Counted from the stretch's first letter, positions 54,991 through 63,478 are shown. The stretch: 64,000 bases of DNA from Streptomyces sp. NRRL F-6131 (GCA_000719695.1 JOHN01000016.1:1-64000), one strand, 5' to 3'. The notes: a model not told the origin generated them from the sequence alone. Made by a program: numbers and translations.

Positions 54991-55078
54991 ACGCTGTCGA
55001 TGGTCATGCCGGTGCTCTACCCCCCGACCTCAGTCCCTCATGTCCGCCCCGCGCCCGTCCCACTCGAAGGAGTGAGCG

Positions 55079-55375
55079 ATGCGTGGCGCACGGGACGGCG
55101 GGGTAGCGTCCCCGGCCGTGGCGCAGATCCGACCGATCCGACCGTTCGTCGGTCCGTCGTTCCCGCAGAGGGTGCGGCCGGGCCCGGCGTCACCCGCCCC
55201 GGGCCCGGGCCGGCCGCCGCCCACGGATGGTCCGGACGCCGGACGGCCGCCCGTCCGAGCACCGTCCCTGTCGACGCCGTTCCCGCAGCGCTCACCGCAC
55301 ATTCCGCACACACCTCGTACACCGCTCCACCCGGAGGATGAGCCTCCACGGCGGGTTCCGGCCGCGATGTCATGA
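55079..55375 (+). CDS. Doubtful Pro-rich small protein
   Basis: 98 codons after GAAGGAGTGAGCG. The product is Pro/Arg-rich (RPIRPFVGPSFPQRVRPG) without recognisable domain, signal or conserved pattern. Kept only for its ribosome binding site; it may be noncoding. Confidence 0.25.
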   Translation: MRGARDGGVASPAVAQIRPIRPFVGPSFPQRVRPGPASPAPGPGRPPPTDGPDAGRPPVRAPSLSTPFPQRSPHIPHTPRTPLHPEDEPPRRVPAAMS

Positions 55376-55376
55376 C

Positions 55377-55440
55377 CATCCGTCATCATCTCGTCCTTAT
55401 CGGCGAATTCAGTGGGCAAACGGCCGTTCGATGACGGATG
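55377..55440. promoter_or_regulatory. Perfect 11-bp inverted repeat with 42-nt spacing before a DUF1772 gene
   Basis: CATCCGTCATC (55377-55387) and GATGACGGATG (55430-55440) are exact reverse complements, 58 bp before the start codon at 55498. It could be a two-half-site operator or the base of an RNA hairpin. Confidence 0.45.
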
Positions 55441-55497
55441 ATCGGCACGCGGGCCGCTCCGGGCGGTGCCGGGCGAAAGGACGGGGGCAGGAACGAC

Positions 55498-56001
55498 ATG
55501 GAGGCGATGCGGGTCTTCGCACTGGTGGCGGCGACCGTCACCACCGGACTGACCGCCGGGCTGTTCTACACCTACGCCTGTTCGGTGACGCCGGGGCTCG
55601 GCACCACCGGGGACTTCATGGTCGCCCAGGTGATGCAGCGGCTCAACGTCGCGATCCTCAACGGGTGGTTCCTGCTGGGCTTCGTCGGGGCGCTGGTGTT
55701 CACGGCCGTGGCCGTCGTGCTGCACCTGCCGAGCGACGGACGACGGGTGCTGCCGGCCGCCGTCGGCGCACTGGTCTGCTACACCGCCTCGCTGGTGGTG
55801 ACCAGGGTGGTCAACCTCCCGCTGAACCAGGCCCTGGCGGACGCCGGGCAGCCGGGCCTGACGGGACAGCCGGTGCGGATGTGCGGCCGGTTCCGCACCC
55901 GCTGGGTGCGGTGGAACGCGGCGCGGGCACTGCTGTCGACGGCCGCGCTCGGCTTCCTCTGCTGGGCGCTGGTGCTGCACTGCCACATGCGGCCCAGCTG
56001 A
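55498..56001 (+). CDS. DUF1772 membrane protein
   Basis: 167 residues, four spans: FALVAATVTTGLTAGLFYTYACSVTPGL, LNGWFLLGFVGALVFTAVAVV, a third near LVCYTASLVVTRVVNLPLN and a fourth near the C-terminus. The N-terminal GLFYTYACSVTPGL and VNLPLN segments are signatures. Convergent to the AraC regulator at 56049, which may regulate it. ATG 55498 follows GGCAGGA. Confidence 0.9.
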   Translation: MEAMRVFALVAATVTTGLTAGLFYTYACSVTPGLGTTGDFMVAQVMQRLNVAILNGWFLLGFVGALVFTAVAVVLHLPSDGRRVLPAAVGALVCYTASLVVTRVVNLPLNQALADAGQPGLTGQPVRMCGRFRTRWVRWNAARALLSTAALGFLCWALVLHCHMRPS

Positions 56002-56048
56002 CCCCGGCGCGGACGGGACCATGAGCCCGGAGCCCTCGGCGCAGCCGC

Positions 56049-57152
56049 TCAGCCGGCCGCCAGGACGACCGTGCACGGAGGTGCCGTCCGCGACGCGCCG
56101 CCCGCCGGCAGCTCGGCCCCGGCCGCACCGGTGGCACCGGCCGTCAACCCGGCCGTCACCCCGCCCACCGGCAGGTCGACACCGTAGGTCTCGCCCGCCT
56201 CGGCGGAGGCCGCCAGCCGCCGGTGCTCCTGCGGGGTCAGCCCGCGCACCCGCTTGAACGCGGTGCTGAGCGCGAACGCGTCCCCGTAGCCGACCCGGCG
56301 GGCCACCGCCGCGACGGTCAGGCCCGGGTCGCGCAGCAGGTCGGCGGCCACCGCCAGCCGCCAGTTCGCCAGGTAGGCCATCGGCGGCTCACCGACCAGC
56401 GAGGCGAACCGCCGGGCCAGCCCGGCCCGGGAGACCCCGACCTCGGTGGCCAGCGCCGCCACCGTCCACGCCCGGGCCGGATCGTCGTGCAGCAGCCGCA
56501 GCGCGGGGCCGACCACCTCGTCGGCCTGGGCGAGCAGCCAGCCGGGCGCCCGGCCCTGCGGGGCGGCGAGCCAGCTGCGCAGCACCCCGACCACCAGCAG
56601 GTCCAGCAGCCGGTCCAGCACCACCTCCTGGCCCGGCTCGGCCCGGGTGACCTCGGTGGCGAGCAGCCGGACGAGGGTGTCCTCGGTGGTGTTCACCCCG
56701 GCGGGCCGCACCAGCAGCGTCGGCAGGTGGGCCAGCAGCCGGCGGCCGATCTCGTGCTCGGCCATGTACGTGCCGGAGAGCATGACGGACGGCCGTTCGT
56801 CGCCCGGCCGGGTCTCGCCCCAGGTCCGCACGCCCAGGGCCATCGAGGTGGCGACGCTGACGCCGTCCCGGGAGCAGATCTGCCCCGGGCCGATCAGGAT
56901 GTCGGGTTCGGTCCGCGGTGCGTCGGCGACGGTGTAGGCGTCCGGTCCGCGCAGCAGGGCGAGGTCGCCGGGGCGCAGCAGCACCGGGTCCGCGCCGTCG
57001 GGCAGGATCCAGGCCTCGCCGTCGAGCATGGTGATCAGCGACAGCGGCGCGCGGTCCTCGATCCGCAGGGCCCACGGGGTGCTGAGGACCGAGCGCAGCA
57101 GGAACGCGCCACGGGCCTTGGGGCCGTCGAGCAGCCCGGTCAGGGTGTCCAT
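56049..57152 (-). CDS. AraC-family transcriptional regulator with cupin sensor
   Basis: 367 residues. N-terminal cupin_6-type domain (FLLRSVLSTPWALRIEDRAPLSLITMLDGEAWILPDG, then RPGDLALLRGPDAYTVAD). C-terminal AraC double helix-turn-helix (WTVAALATEVGVSRAGLARRFASLVGEPPMAYLANWRL and VAAVARRVGYGDAFALSTAFKRVRGLTPQEHRR). A Gly/Ala/Thr tail of 40 residues follows. Divergent or adjacent DUF1772 and NmrA-type genes are likely targets, as in many actinobacteria. ATG at 57152. Confidence 0.93.
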   Translation of the reverse strand: MDTLTGLLDGPKARGAFLLRSVLSTPWALRIEDRAPLSLITMLDGEAWILPDGADPVLLRPGDLALLRGPDAYTVADAPRTEPDILIGPGQICSRDGVSVATSMALGVRTWGETRPGDERPSVMLSGTYMAEHEIGRRLLAHLPTLLVRPAGVNTTEDTLVRLLATEVTRAEPGQEVVLDRLLDLLVVGVLRSWLAAPQGRAPGWLLAQADEVVGPALRLLHDDPARAWTVAALATEVGVSRAGLARRFASLVGEPPMAYLANWRLAVAADLLRDPGLTVAAVARRVGYGDAFALSTAFKRVRGLTPQEHRRLAASAEAGETYGVDLPVGGVTAGLTAGATGAAGAELPAGGASRTAPPCTVVLAAG

Positions 57153-57208
57153 GAGCGGACAGCCTAGACGGGACGGCGGTGCGATGATCAGCCGCATGTG
57201 ACGTGCGG

Positions 57209-57781
57209 TCAGCGGGCGCTCGGGCGGGCGCCCGGGGCGCGGTGCAGGAGGAGCGCGCGGGTGAGGGCGACGGCGGCGGCCGTGCAGAGCACCGTGCGGG
57301 CGATGTTGGCCGTGGTCCAGGTCGGCGCGAAGGCGGCGCGGACGGCGGCGAAGTCGGTGATGGCGGCGGGGTCGCCGGCTGCGGCGAGCTGGTCGTTGAG
57401 CGGGACGTTGACCGCGGAGGTGAGGACGAGCGCGGCGAGGTAGAGCGCTGTGGCGACCCCCGACCAGAGGGCGGCGGCGCGCAGGCCGGAGCGGTGCAGC
57501 AGCCACGTCCCGACGGCGGGCACCGCGAGGGCGCCGACGAAGACGGCGCCGAAGACCGGGTTGAGGATGGACGCGTTGATGTGCTGCATCGCGGTCACGT
57601 AGGTGCGGTCGTCGCTGGCGGCGAGACCGGGCATGACGGCGACGTCGAAGGCGAAGAAGAGACCGGACATCAGGCCCGTCGCGACGGTGGCGGTGGCCAG
57701 CACCGGTCCGATCGCCCGGGAGACGGTGGTGGTCGACGAGGAGAGGTCGCGGGCGGGGGCGGTGCCGAGGGCGGCGGACAT
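57209..57781 (-). CDS. DUF1772 membrane protein (third copy)
   Basis: 190 residues with a 25-residue polar N-terminus and four spans (VLATATVATGLMSGLFFAFDVAVMPGL, then FGAVFVGALAVPAVGTWLL). Conserved VNVPLNDQLAAAGDP. It lies 56 bp from the AraC start on the same strand and downstream of the NmrA-type gene, so an NmrA-DUF1772-AraC unit is likely. Confidence 0.9.
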   Translation of the reverse strand: MSAALGTAPARDLSSSTTTVSRAIGPVLATATVATGLMSGLFFAFDVAVMPGLAASDDRTYVTAMQHINASILNPVFGAVFVGALAVPAVGTWLLHRSGLRAAALWSGVATALYLAALVLTSAVNVPLNDQLAAAGDPAAITDFAAVRAAFAPTWTTANIARTVLCTAAAVALTRALLLHRAPGARPSAR

Positions 57782-57925
57782 CGGTGGGCTCCAGGTGGGG
57801 TGTCGGTGCAGTGGCTGTGGGGTGCCGGTGGGGCCGGTGGGGCCGGTGGGGCTCGGCGGGTACGGGTGGGGCGGCCCGGCCCGGGGATCGCGCGGGTGGA
57901 TCCCCGGACCGGAGGGCGCCATGGC

Positions 57926-58819
57926 TCAGACGTTCCAGACGCCGGACGCCGCGGTGGCGCGGGCGTAGTCCGCGAAGTCGCGCGCCGGGCGGCCGAGCGC
58001 GCGCTGCACACCGTCCGCCAGGTGGGCGTTGCGGCCGTCCAGGACCATCGTGAACAGGTCGGCGAACTCGCCGGGCAGGCCGACGGTGGCCAGCACCGCG
58101 CGGTACTCCTCGGCGGTGACCGCCGTGAAGCGGATCTCCCGCCCGGTCGCCGCCGACAGCTCGGCGGCGACGTCCGCGAAGGAGAGCAGTCGCGGACCGG
58201 TCAGCTCGTAGACCTCGCCGTCGTGGCCGTCCTCGGTGAGCGCCGCCACGGCGACGTCCGCGATGTCGTCGACGTCGACGAAGGGCTCGACCGCCGCCCC
58301 GGTCGGCAGCGCCAGTTCGCCCGACAGCACCGGGTCCAGGAAGAAGGCCTCGGAGAAGTTCTGCGAGAACCAGGCGCAACGGACCACGGTCCAGCCGGTG
58401 CCGGCGGCGGCGACCGCCTCCTCGGCGGCCTGTGCGGCCTCCTCGCCGCGGCCGGAGAGCAGCACCAGGTGGCGGACACCGGCCTTGGCCGCGCGCCGGG
58501 CGAAGGCGTCGACCGTCTCGACGGCGCCGGGGAAGGCGAGGTCGGGGTAGTAGGCGAGGTAGGCGGCGCTGACGCCGTCCAGCGCGGCGTCCCAGGTGGT
58601 GTCGTCCTCCCAGTCGAACGGGACCGGCGCGGTGCGCGAGCCGATCCGGGCGGTGTGGCCGAGCGCGGTGAGGCGTTCGGCCACCCGGCGGCCGGTCTTG
58701 CCGGTCCCGCCGGTGACCAGGACGGTCCGGGGGGCGGCGGCGCTGCCGGTGGTGGTGCCGTGGGCGGCGGTCGAGGTGCGGGGCTGCTGGCTGCTGTTCG
58801 TGTTCTCGTTCATGGGCAT
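57926..58819 (-). CDS. NmrA-like NAD(P)H-binding protein
   Basis: 297 residues. Ser/Thr-rich start, then TVLVTGGTGKTGRRVAERL as dinucleotide-binding turn; GWTVVRCAWFSQNFSEAFFLDPV and FVDVDDIADVAVAALTEDGHDGEVYELTGP are atypical-SDR (NmrA/QOR2) signatures without the YxxxK catalytic pair. It may be a redox sensor or quinone oxidoreductase. ATG 58819 has GGAG 7 bp upstream. Upstream of DUF1772 and AraC genes on the same strand. Confidence 0.9.
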   Translation of the reverse strand: MPMNENTNSSQQPRTSTAAHGTTTGSAAAPRTVLVTGGTGKTGRRVAERLTALGHTARIGSRTAPVPFDWEDDTTWDAALDGVSAAYLAYYPDLAFPGAVETVDAFARRAAKAGVRHLVLLSGRGEEAAQAAEEAVAAAGTGWTVVRCAWFSQNFSEAFFLDPVLSGELALPTGAAVEPFVDVDDIADVAVAALTEDGHDGEVYELTGPRLLSFADVAAELSAATGREIRFTAVTAEEYRAVLATVGLPGEFADLFTMVLDGRNAHLADGVQRALGRPARDFADYARATAASGVWNV

Positions 58820-58958
58820 CAGTCAACTCCGTGCGCCGCCGCCCCGACATGGTCGTCGCGCTCAGCCGCATGTGTGCGCGTCTACGGCCTCGCGGCCCGC
58901 TGCGGCGACGGTGTCGCGATGGTGCGACGCTGCGGCCCGGGCCCCGCGACCGGCGCTG

Positions 58959-59816
58959 CTACGGTGTCGTGACCGGCGGGCGGGTGGCCGTGACCACGGT
59001 GGCGTCGAGGTCCTCGTCGTAGCGGAGGGCGGCGGTCAGGCCGGCCGCGAGGACCACGTCGAGGGCGGTGTCGGCCTGCTGGTCGCTGGTCTCGAACAGC
59101 AGCGTGCCGCCCGGCGCCAGCCAGTGCGGGGCGTCGGCGGCCACCCGGCGCAGCACGTCGAGGCCGTCGGCGCCGCCGTCCAGCGCCGGGCGGGCCTCGT
59201 GCACCCGGGCCTCGGCCGGGAGGAGTTCGATGTCGGCGGTGGGCACGTAGGGGACGTTGGCGAGCAGCACGTCCACCCGGCCGCGCAGGCCGGTCGGCAG
59301 GGCGTCGAAGAGGTCGCCCCGGTACACCTCGGCACCCGGTGCGGCGAGGTCGGCGAGGTCGGCGAGGTTGCGGCGGGCGCAGCGGACGGCGGCCGGGTCG
59401 ACGTCGGCCGCCGTGAGCCGGACGGGGTGGCCGACGGCGGCGGCGAGCGCGGCACCGAGGGCGCCGCTGCCGCAGCAGAGATCGACGACCTGGGCGTTCG
59501 CGGGCGCGAGCGCGACGGCGGTGCGGACCAGGAACTCGCTGCGTCGGCGGGGCACGAAGACCCCGGGGTCGACGGCGATCCGCAGACCGGCGAACTCGGC
59601 CCAGCCGACGACGTGTTCGAGCGGACGGCCGTCGGCGCGGTCGCGGACCATGGCGGCCAGTGCGGCGGGGGTCGCGGCGGCGGCGAGCAGGATGCGTGCC
59701 TCGTCCTCGGCGAAGACGCAACCGGCGGCGCGCAGCCGGGCGGTCACGGTGGAGCGGAGGGAGGCGGACGGGTGGACAGGCAAGGGAACCCCTCGGAGCA
59801 CAGGTCGGGAGGACAT
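58959..59816 (-). CDS. HemK-like N5-glutamine methyltransferase
   Basis: 285 residues. SAM-binding motif VVDLCCGSGALGAAL and the active-site tetrapeptide LANVPYVP, an NVPY form of the (N/D)PPY that positions a glutamine amide. The N-terminal helical domain includes DGRPLEHVVGWAEFAGL as in PrmC. It is annotated in actinobacteria as a putative protein N5-glutamine methyltransferase separate from the housekeeping PrmC. A 24-codon ORF with an excellent ribosome binding site lies 70 bp upstream. Confidence 0.88.
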   Translation of the reverse strand: MSSRPVLRGVPLPVHPSASLRSTVTARLRAAGCVFAEDEARILLAAAATPAALAAMVRDRADGRPLEHVVGWAEFAGLRIAVDPGVFVPRRRSEFLVRTAVALAPANAQVVDLCCGSGALGAALAAAVGHPVRLTAADVDPAAVRCARRNLADLADLAAPGAEVYRGDLFDALPTGLRGRVDVLLANVPYVPTADIELLPAEARVHEARPALDGGADGLDVLRRVAADAPHWLAPGGTLLFETSDQQADTALDVVLAAGLTAALRYDEDLDATVVTATRPPVTTP

Positions 59817-59886
59817 CGTCCGAACCCGGGGCTCTCCGCCCTTGACGTCGCCGGACGGCGGACGCTCCCGCGCGGTACGGCCGGCA

Positions 59887-59961
59887 CTAGGGCCGGGCGT
59901 TCACCTGCACGAGGGTGTCGTGGTCGCGGCCGGGGAGCACCCGATCCGGCACAGCGGTCAT
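59887..59961 (-). CDS. 24-codon micro-ORF upstream of the methyltransferase gene
   Basis: MTAVPDRVLPGRDHDTLV and six more residues, ending VNARP, TAG stop. It is preceded by GGGGAGGTGAGAACCC, almost a full complement of the 16S tail (GGAGGTGA), far better than that of most genes here. It is on the same strand as the methyltransferase 70 bp downstream. It could be a leader peptide, a small protein or a decayed gene start. No family recognised. Confidence 0.45.
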   Translation of the reverse strand: MTAVPDRVLPGRDHDTLVQVNARP

Positions 59962-60034
59962 GGGTTCTCACCTCCCCGTTCTTCGCGTTCCGCTACGGCG
60001 TCCGTCACCCTACCGCACCCGGCACGAGCTGCGT

Positions 60035-60062
60035 GCGGCCCGCCGGGGCTCCGGCGGGCCGC
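60035..60062 (-). terminator. Terminator after the peptidoglycan-binding protein gene
   Basis: GCGGCCCGCCGG and CCGGCGGGCCGC form a perfect 12-bp stem with a 4-nt GGCT loop, 105 bp after the stop. Between them and the gene lie three tandem GGTCTGCGG units (60117-60165). Confidence 0.75.
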
Positions 60063-60167
60063 GGCCCCGGCGGTTCCAGGTCCGGGACACAGGGGTCGGG
60101 GTCGAGGGAGCAGGGTCGACGGGTCTGCGGTCGGCGGGTCTGCGGTCGAGGGGTCTGCGGCAGGCGG

Positions 60168-60647
60168 TCAGATCCCGTCGGCGAAGTTCTTGAACGCCGC
60201 CCGGGTACCCTCGCCCGCGATGCCGTCGATCGCGCCGTTGTAGCCCCAGCCGCCGTTCTTCAGCAGGCGCTGCAGCGCCTTGACGGTCTCGCTGCCGGGG
60301 ATGCCGTCGATCGCGCCGCCGTAGCCCCAGTTCTCCTTGAGGTTGCGCTGGAACGCCTTCCAGCTCTCGGTGCCGAGCTGGCCGTCGATGCTGCCGTTGT
60401 AACCCCAGTAGCGCTTCAGCCAGTTCTGCACGTTCTTGGCCTGCGCGGAGCTCAGCCCGAAGTTCTGGACCGCGAGCACGCGCAGGGCGTCGTCCGTCGA
60501 CCGGACGGACCCGGCGGACCCGGCGGACGCGGCGGACGGCACGACCGGGGCCGCGGTGGCGGCGCCCGCGGCGGCCACGCCGCCGATGGTGATGCCCAGG
60601 GCCAGGCCGAGCGCGACGAGCGGCCTCGTCATCGTCGTGGATCGCAT
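60168..60647 (-). CDS. Secreted peptidoglycan-binding-domain protein
   Basis: 159 residues. Signal peptide MRSTTMTRPLVALGLALGIT...GAATAAP precedes an Ala/Ser linker. Two PG_binding_1-like repeats follow, each with the WGYNGSIDG...GTESWKAFQRNLK pattern (YNGSIDGQLG, YGGAIDGIPG, YNGAIDGIAG). No catalytic domain. It probably adheres to cell wall. ATG 60647 with GGGGGAA upstream. Promoter region has an inverted repeat at 60815. Confidence 0.88.
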   Translation of the reverse strand: MRSTTMTRPLVALGLALGITIGGVAAAGAATAAPVVPSAASAGSAGSVRSTDDALRVLAVQNFGLSSAQAKNVQNWLKRYWGYNGSIDGQLGTESWKAFQRNLKENWGYGGAIDGIPGSETVKALQRLLKNGGWGYNGAIDGIAGEGTRAAFKNFADGI

Positions 60648-61151
60648 GTGGTGTTCCCCCTTCGGGTCGTGGGACGGCGCCCCCGGTCGAATCCACGGTC
60701 GGACCGAAGTCGGAGCAAAGTCGGACCGACGTCGGGCCGGGGTCGCCGTCGCGCCGGCGGAAGTCGCCGGCCGGTGGTCGCACCGCCGTATGTGCGCACG
60801 CATGCACGCACTGTGTGACCATTCGGTCACCGAGGGTGCACGTCCGACGCTAGCTCCCGGCCCCCTGCGAGGTCGAGCGGTTATCCGGCCACCCGACTAC
60901 GACCCCTCGAACACCTCCCCCACCAGCGCGGACCCCACCCGCCCCCTCCCACCCCGCGCCGCCACCACCGCGCCACCCCGTTTCCGCCCGGCCGCCGGCC
61001 GCCCAGGCGGATGCGCTTCCGCCACCCGGCACGCCACCCCGGCACACCCGCCGGCCGACGACCCTCGCCGTCGCGCGCCGGGTGGCCGGTTCGCACCCGG
61101 AGCGTCCAGGCGCGCGAACGGGGCGCGGGACTCGTGTGGTACACCGATCCG
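60648..61151. other. 500-bp region before the HAD gene
   Basis: It contains the promoter side of the secreted protein gene, the 60815 inverted repeat and Pro-coding C-runs around 60900-61000. No gene is supported. Confidence 0.45.
60815..60830. promoter_or_regulatory. TetR-like palindrome upstream of the secreted protein gene
   Basis: GTGACC-ATTC-GGTCAC is a perfect 6-bp inverted repeat of the ACCGAATGGT kind often bound by TetR proteins, 168 bp before the start codon at 60647. Confidence 0.4.
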
Positions 61152-61769
61152 ATGACGACCTCCCGGGCGCCCGGCGCCGTGCTCTGCGACATCGACGGTG
61201 TGATCCGGTTCTTCGACCACCGCGAGGTCGACCGGCTCGAGGCGGCGGCCGGACTGGCGCCGGGCACGACCTTCGGGGTGGCGTTCGCGGAGGAACTGGT
61301 GCGCCGCCTGGTGCTCGGCGGACTGAGCCGGCCGGAGTGGACGGCCGAGATCGCCCGGGCCCTGGGCCCCGGCGTACCGGCCGGGCGGGCGGCGGCACTG
61401 GCGGCCGCGTTCACCGGCTCCCCGGTCCGCGCCGAGCCGGAGGTGGTCGAGTCGCTGAGGCGCGCCAAGCGCCGGGCGCCCGTGCTGCTGGTGACCAACG
61501 CGACGCTCTGGCTGGAGGAGGACCTGGCGGCGCTCGGGCTGGCCGATCTGGCGGAAGGGGTCGTCAACAGCGCCCGGGTCGGGGCCGCCAAGCCGGATCC
61601 GGCGATCTTCCGGATCGCGGCGGAGCGGGCCGGGGTCCCCGCGGAGCAGTGCCTGTTCGTGGACGACAGCGCGGCCAACGCGGCGGCGGCCGGACGGCTC
61701 GGCATGACGGCCGTGCACTTCCGGGAGCCGGCCGATCTCGCGCGGGCGCTCGCACCCCTGTGGGACTGA
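61152..61769 (+). CDS. HAD-family hydrolase
   Basis: 205 residues. Motif I LCDIDGVIRFFD (nucleophile Asp, second Asp), motif II VLLVTNATLWLE, Lys in GAAKPDPAIFRIA and motif IV CLFVDDSAANAAAA. Small helical cap (residues 20-85). Typical of epoxide-hydrolase-N/phosphoglycolate-phosphatase-like HADs. The substrate is unknown. Convergent to the secreted coiled-coil gene, with a hairpin between. Confidence 0.9.
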   Translation: MTTSRAPGAVLCDIDGVIRFFDHREVDRLEAAAGLAPGTTFGVAFAEELVRRLVLGGLSRPEWTAEIARALGPGVPAGRAAALAAAFTGSPVRAEPEVVESLRRAKRRAPVLLVTNATLWLEEDLAALGLADLAEGVVNSARVGAAKPDPAIFRIAAERAGVPAEQCLFVDDSAANAAAAGRLGMTAVHFREPADLARALAPLWD

Positions 61770-61820
61770 CACCCCGGGGTGCCCGTGCCCCCCGGGGACC
61801 GAGAACGCGCGGCGGCGCCG

Positions 61821-61845
61821 CCCGCCCCACCCCTCGCGGGGCGGG
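61821..61845. terminator. Hairpin between convergent HAD and secreted coiled-coil genes
   Basis: CCCGCCCC and GGGGCGGG form an 8-bp stem with a 9-nt loop, flanked by further GC complementarity (GGCGCC on both sides). Confidence 0.55.
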
Positions 61846-61912
61846 ACGGACGGCGCCGTCGGTGCGTGGCAGTCGGTACGCGACCGTCAGTGGCCGGTCG
61901 TCGGTCGGACCG

Positions 61913-62197
61913 TCAGAAGCGACGGCCGGACTCGCGCTCGGCCTTCTCCAGCTGGTTGATGCGGTTCTGGATGGCGTTGGCCTGGGCACGGGCCTTGTTG
62001 GCCTCGGCGTGCGCACCGTAGTGGTCCAGCGTGTTGGCCTTCTGGCGCAGGTCGGCGACCTGCTGGCGCAGCTGGTTGATGTTCACGGTGATGGAGGCCG
62101 CCGAGGCGGGCGCGGCGGTGGCGACCTGGCCCACGGTGGCCAGGGCGCCGCCGGCCAGGGCCGCGGTCAGGACGAGGGCGGAAATGCGTCGACGCAT
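61913..62197 (-). CDS. Small secreted coiled-coil protein
   Basis: 94 residues. Signal peptide (MRRRISALVLTAALAGGALATVGQVATAAPASA) then one charged helix, INQLRQQVADLRQKANTLDH and AEANKARAQANAIQNRINQLEK, heptad-like and likely coiled coil. No family known. GGAAC lies before ATG 62197. An inverted repeat at 62226-62257 precedes it. Predicted to be extracellular. Confidence 0.8.
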   Translation of the reverse strand: MRRRISALVLTAALAGGALATVGQVATAAPASAASITVNINQLRQQVADLRQKANTLDHYGAHAEANKARAQANAIQNRINQLEKAERESGRRF

Positions 62198-62225
62198 GGT
62201 GGTTCCTTACGGTCGTACGTGGTTC

Positions 62226-62257
62226 ACTGACGGGACATCATGCGATAACCCGTCAGT
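62226..62257. promoter_or_regulatory. Perfect 9-bp inverted repeat before the coiled-coil protein gene
   Basis: ACTGACGGG, 14 nt, CCCGTCAGT; 28 bp before the start codon. Its centre is A+T-richer (ATCATGCGATAA). A repressor or sigma-factor site is possible. Confidence 0.5.
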
Positions 62258-62342
62258 AACCATGATGACATGATCTTGCACCTCCACCGACCGCCGACCA
62301 GCCCCCCACCGGCCCGCCGGCAGGCCCGCGACCAGCCAGGAT

Positions 62343-62576
62343 TCAGCCGGTCGTGGGCGCACCGCCCTCCGGCTGAACGGCACAGACCGCGCTCGAGGTC
62401 GAGCCCGCGAAACCGAGGAGACTGCCGAGAATCTGACGGCAGACGGCCGCCTCCTTCTCGTTGTGCGGGCCCTCGGCGGCGGCCGGCTGGGCGGCGGCCA
62501 GCGGCAGGGCCAGCAGCGGGGCGGCGAGCAGCAGAGCGGAGCCGACGGCGCGGGCGAGGGACTTGGCGAAGGTCAT
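62343..62576 (-). CDS. Small secreted protein with two Cys
   Basis: 77 residues: signal peptide to about QPAAAEG, then HNEKEAAVCRQILGSLLGFA and STSSAVCAVQPEGG. The two Cys 20 residues apart may form a disulphide, in the style of small hydrophobic surface proteins (rodlin/chaplin size), but no known motif is present. ATG 62576 with AAGGGG upstream. Function unknown. Confidence 0.7.
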   Translation of the reverse strand: MTFAKSLARAVGSALLLAAPLLALPLAAAQPAAAEGPHNEKEAAVCRQILGSLLGFAGSTSSAVCAVQPEGGAPTTG

Positions 62577-62815
62577 GACGGACCCCTTACGGGTGGGCGA
62601 TGGGACGAGCCACTGCCTACCGGACGCGGCGCCCCGACCGGCGGACCCTGCGCCGTTGGTGAGCGTGTCCCGGACAAACGGCGACGGGCCCCGGACGGCC
62701 GGTGGTCGGCGGTCCGGGACCCGTCGGGGGCCGTCACGAAGGGGCCGTGGCGAGGGGGCCGTGGCGAGGGGGCCATGGTGAGCCCGCGCCGGTCGCGCGC
62801 GGGCCCCGTCCGGGC

Positions 62816-63358
62816 TCAGCCCATGGACTTGGCGCCGTCGAGGGACTCGCGCAGGATGTCGGCGTGGCCGGCGTGCTGCGCCGTCTCGGCGATGAGGTGG
62901 AGCAGGACCCGGCGGGCGGACCAGCGGGCACCGGGCTCGAACCACGGGGCCTTCGGCAGCGGGTGCGAGACGTCCAGGTCCGGCAGGGAGGCGATGACCT
63001 CGTCGGTGCGGCGGGCCGTCTCGGCGTAGTCGGCGAGCACGCCGGCCAGCGTCTCACCGGGCAGCAGGTTGAAGTCGTCGGTGCGGCTGTCCAGGTCCGC
63101 CTGGGTCATCTCCGTGAAGTCGGGCATCGCGGAGGTCCCTTCGAGGATGAACGCCACCCAGGCGCGCTCGCAGGACGCGACGTGCTTGATGAGGCCCCCG
63201 AGACAGAGTTCGCCGGCGGTGGTCCGCCGCGCGGCCTGCTCGTCCGTCAGGTCACGGGTGGTGAGGCGCAGGAAGAAGCGCGCCTTGGCCATCTGCTCCA
63301 GCAGGTCGGCGCGCTCACCGGTGGCGGCGATGGTGGTGGTGGTCGTGGTGCTGGTCAT
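62816..63358 (-). CDS. DinB-like (DUF664) family protein, second copy
   Basis: 180 residues. Conserved CLGGLIKHVASCERAWVAFI and WSARRVLLHLIAETAQHAGHADILRE, the metal-binding His positions of the DinB fold. Start at the MTSTTTTTT codon run (ATG 63358). It is clearly related to the protein at 7024, but its upstream region lacks the MalR-like array. Substrate unknown. Confidence 0.9.
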   Translation of the reverse strand: MTSTTTTTTIAATGERADLLEQMAKARFFLRLTTRDLTDEQAARRTTAGELCLGGLIKHVASCERAWVAFILEGTSAMPDFTEMTQADLDSRTDDFNLLPGETLAGVLADYAETARRTDEVIASLPDLDVSHPLPKAPWFEPGARWSARRVLLHLIAETAQHAGHADILRESLDGAKSMG

Positions 63359-63478
63359 GGTGTCCGCCTTCGTGGGTGCCGTCGTTCGTCGGGCCGTTCG
63401 TCCGGCTGTCCGCCGGGTGTTCCTTGCGACGTGTCCCACGATAGGAGCCGTGTAGGTCAGACCATGGCCTAGATGAGC

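Larger units (their letters stand above)
54991..55497. other. 500-bp region with no secure gene
   Basis: One open frame (55079-55375) has a good AAGGAG site but encodes a Pro/Arg-rich low-complexity protein with no family; it is listed separately with low confidence. An inverted repeat lies at 55377-55440. Nothing else recognised. Confidence 0.4.
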
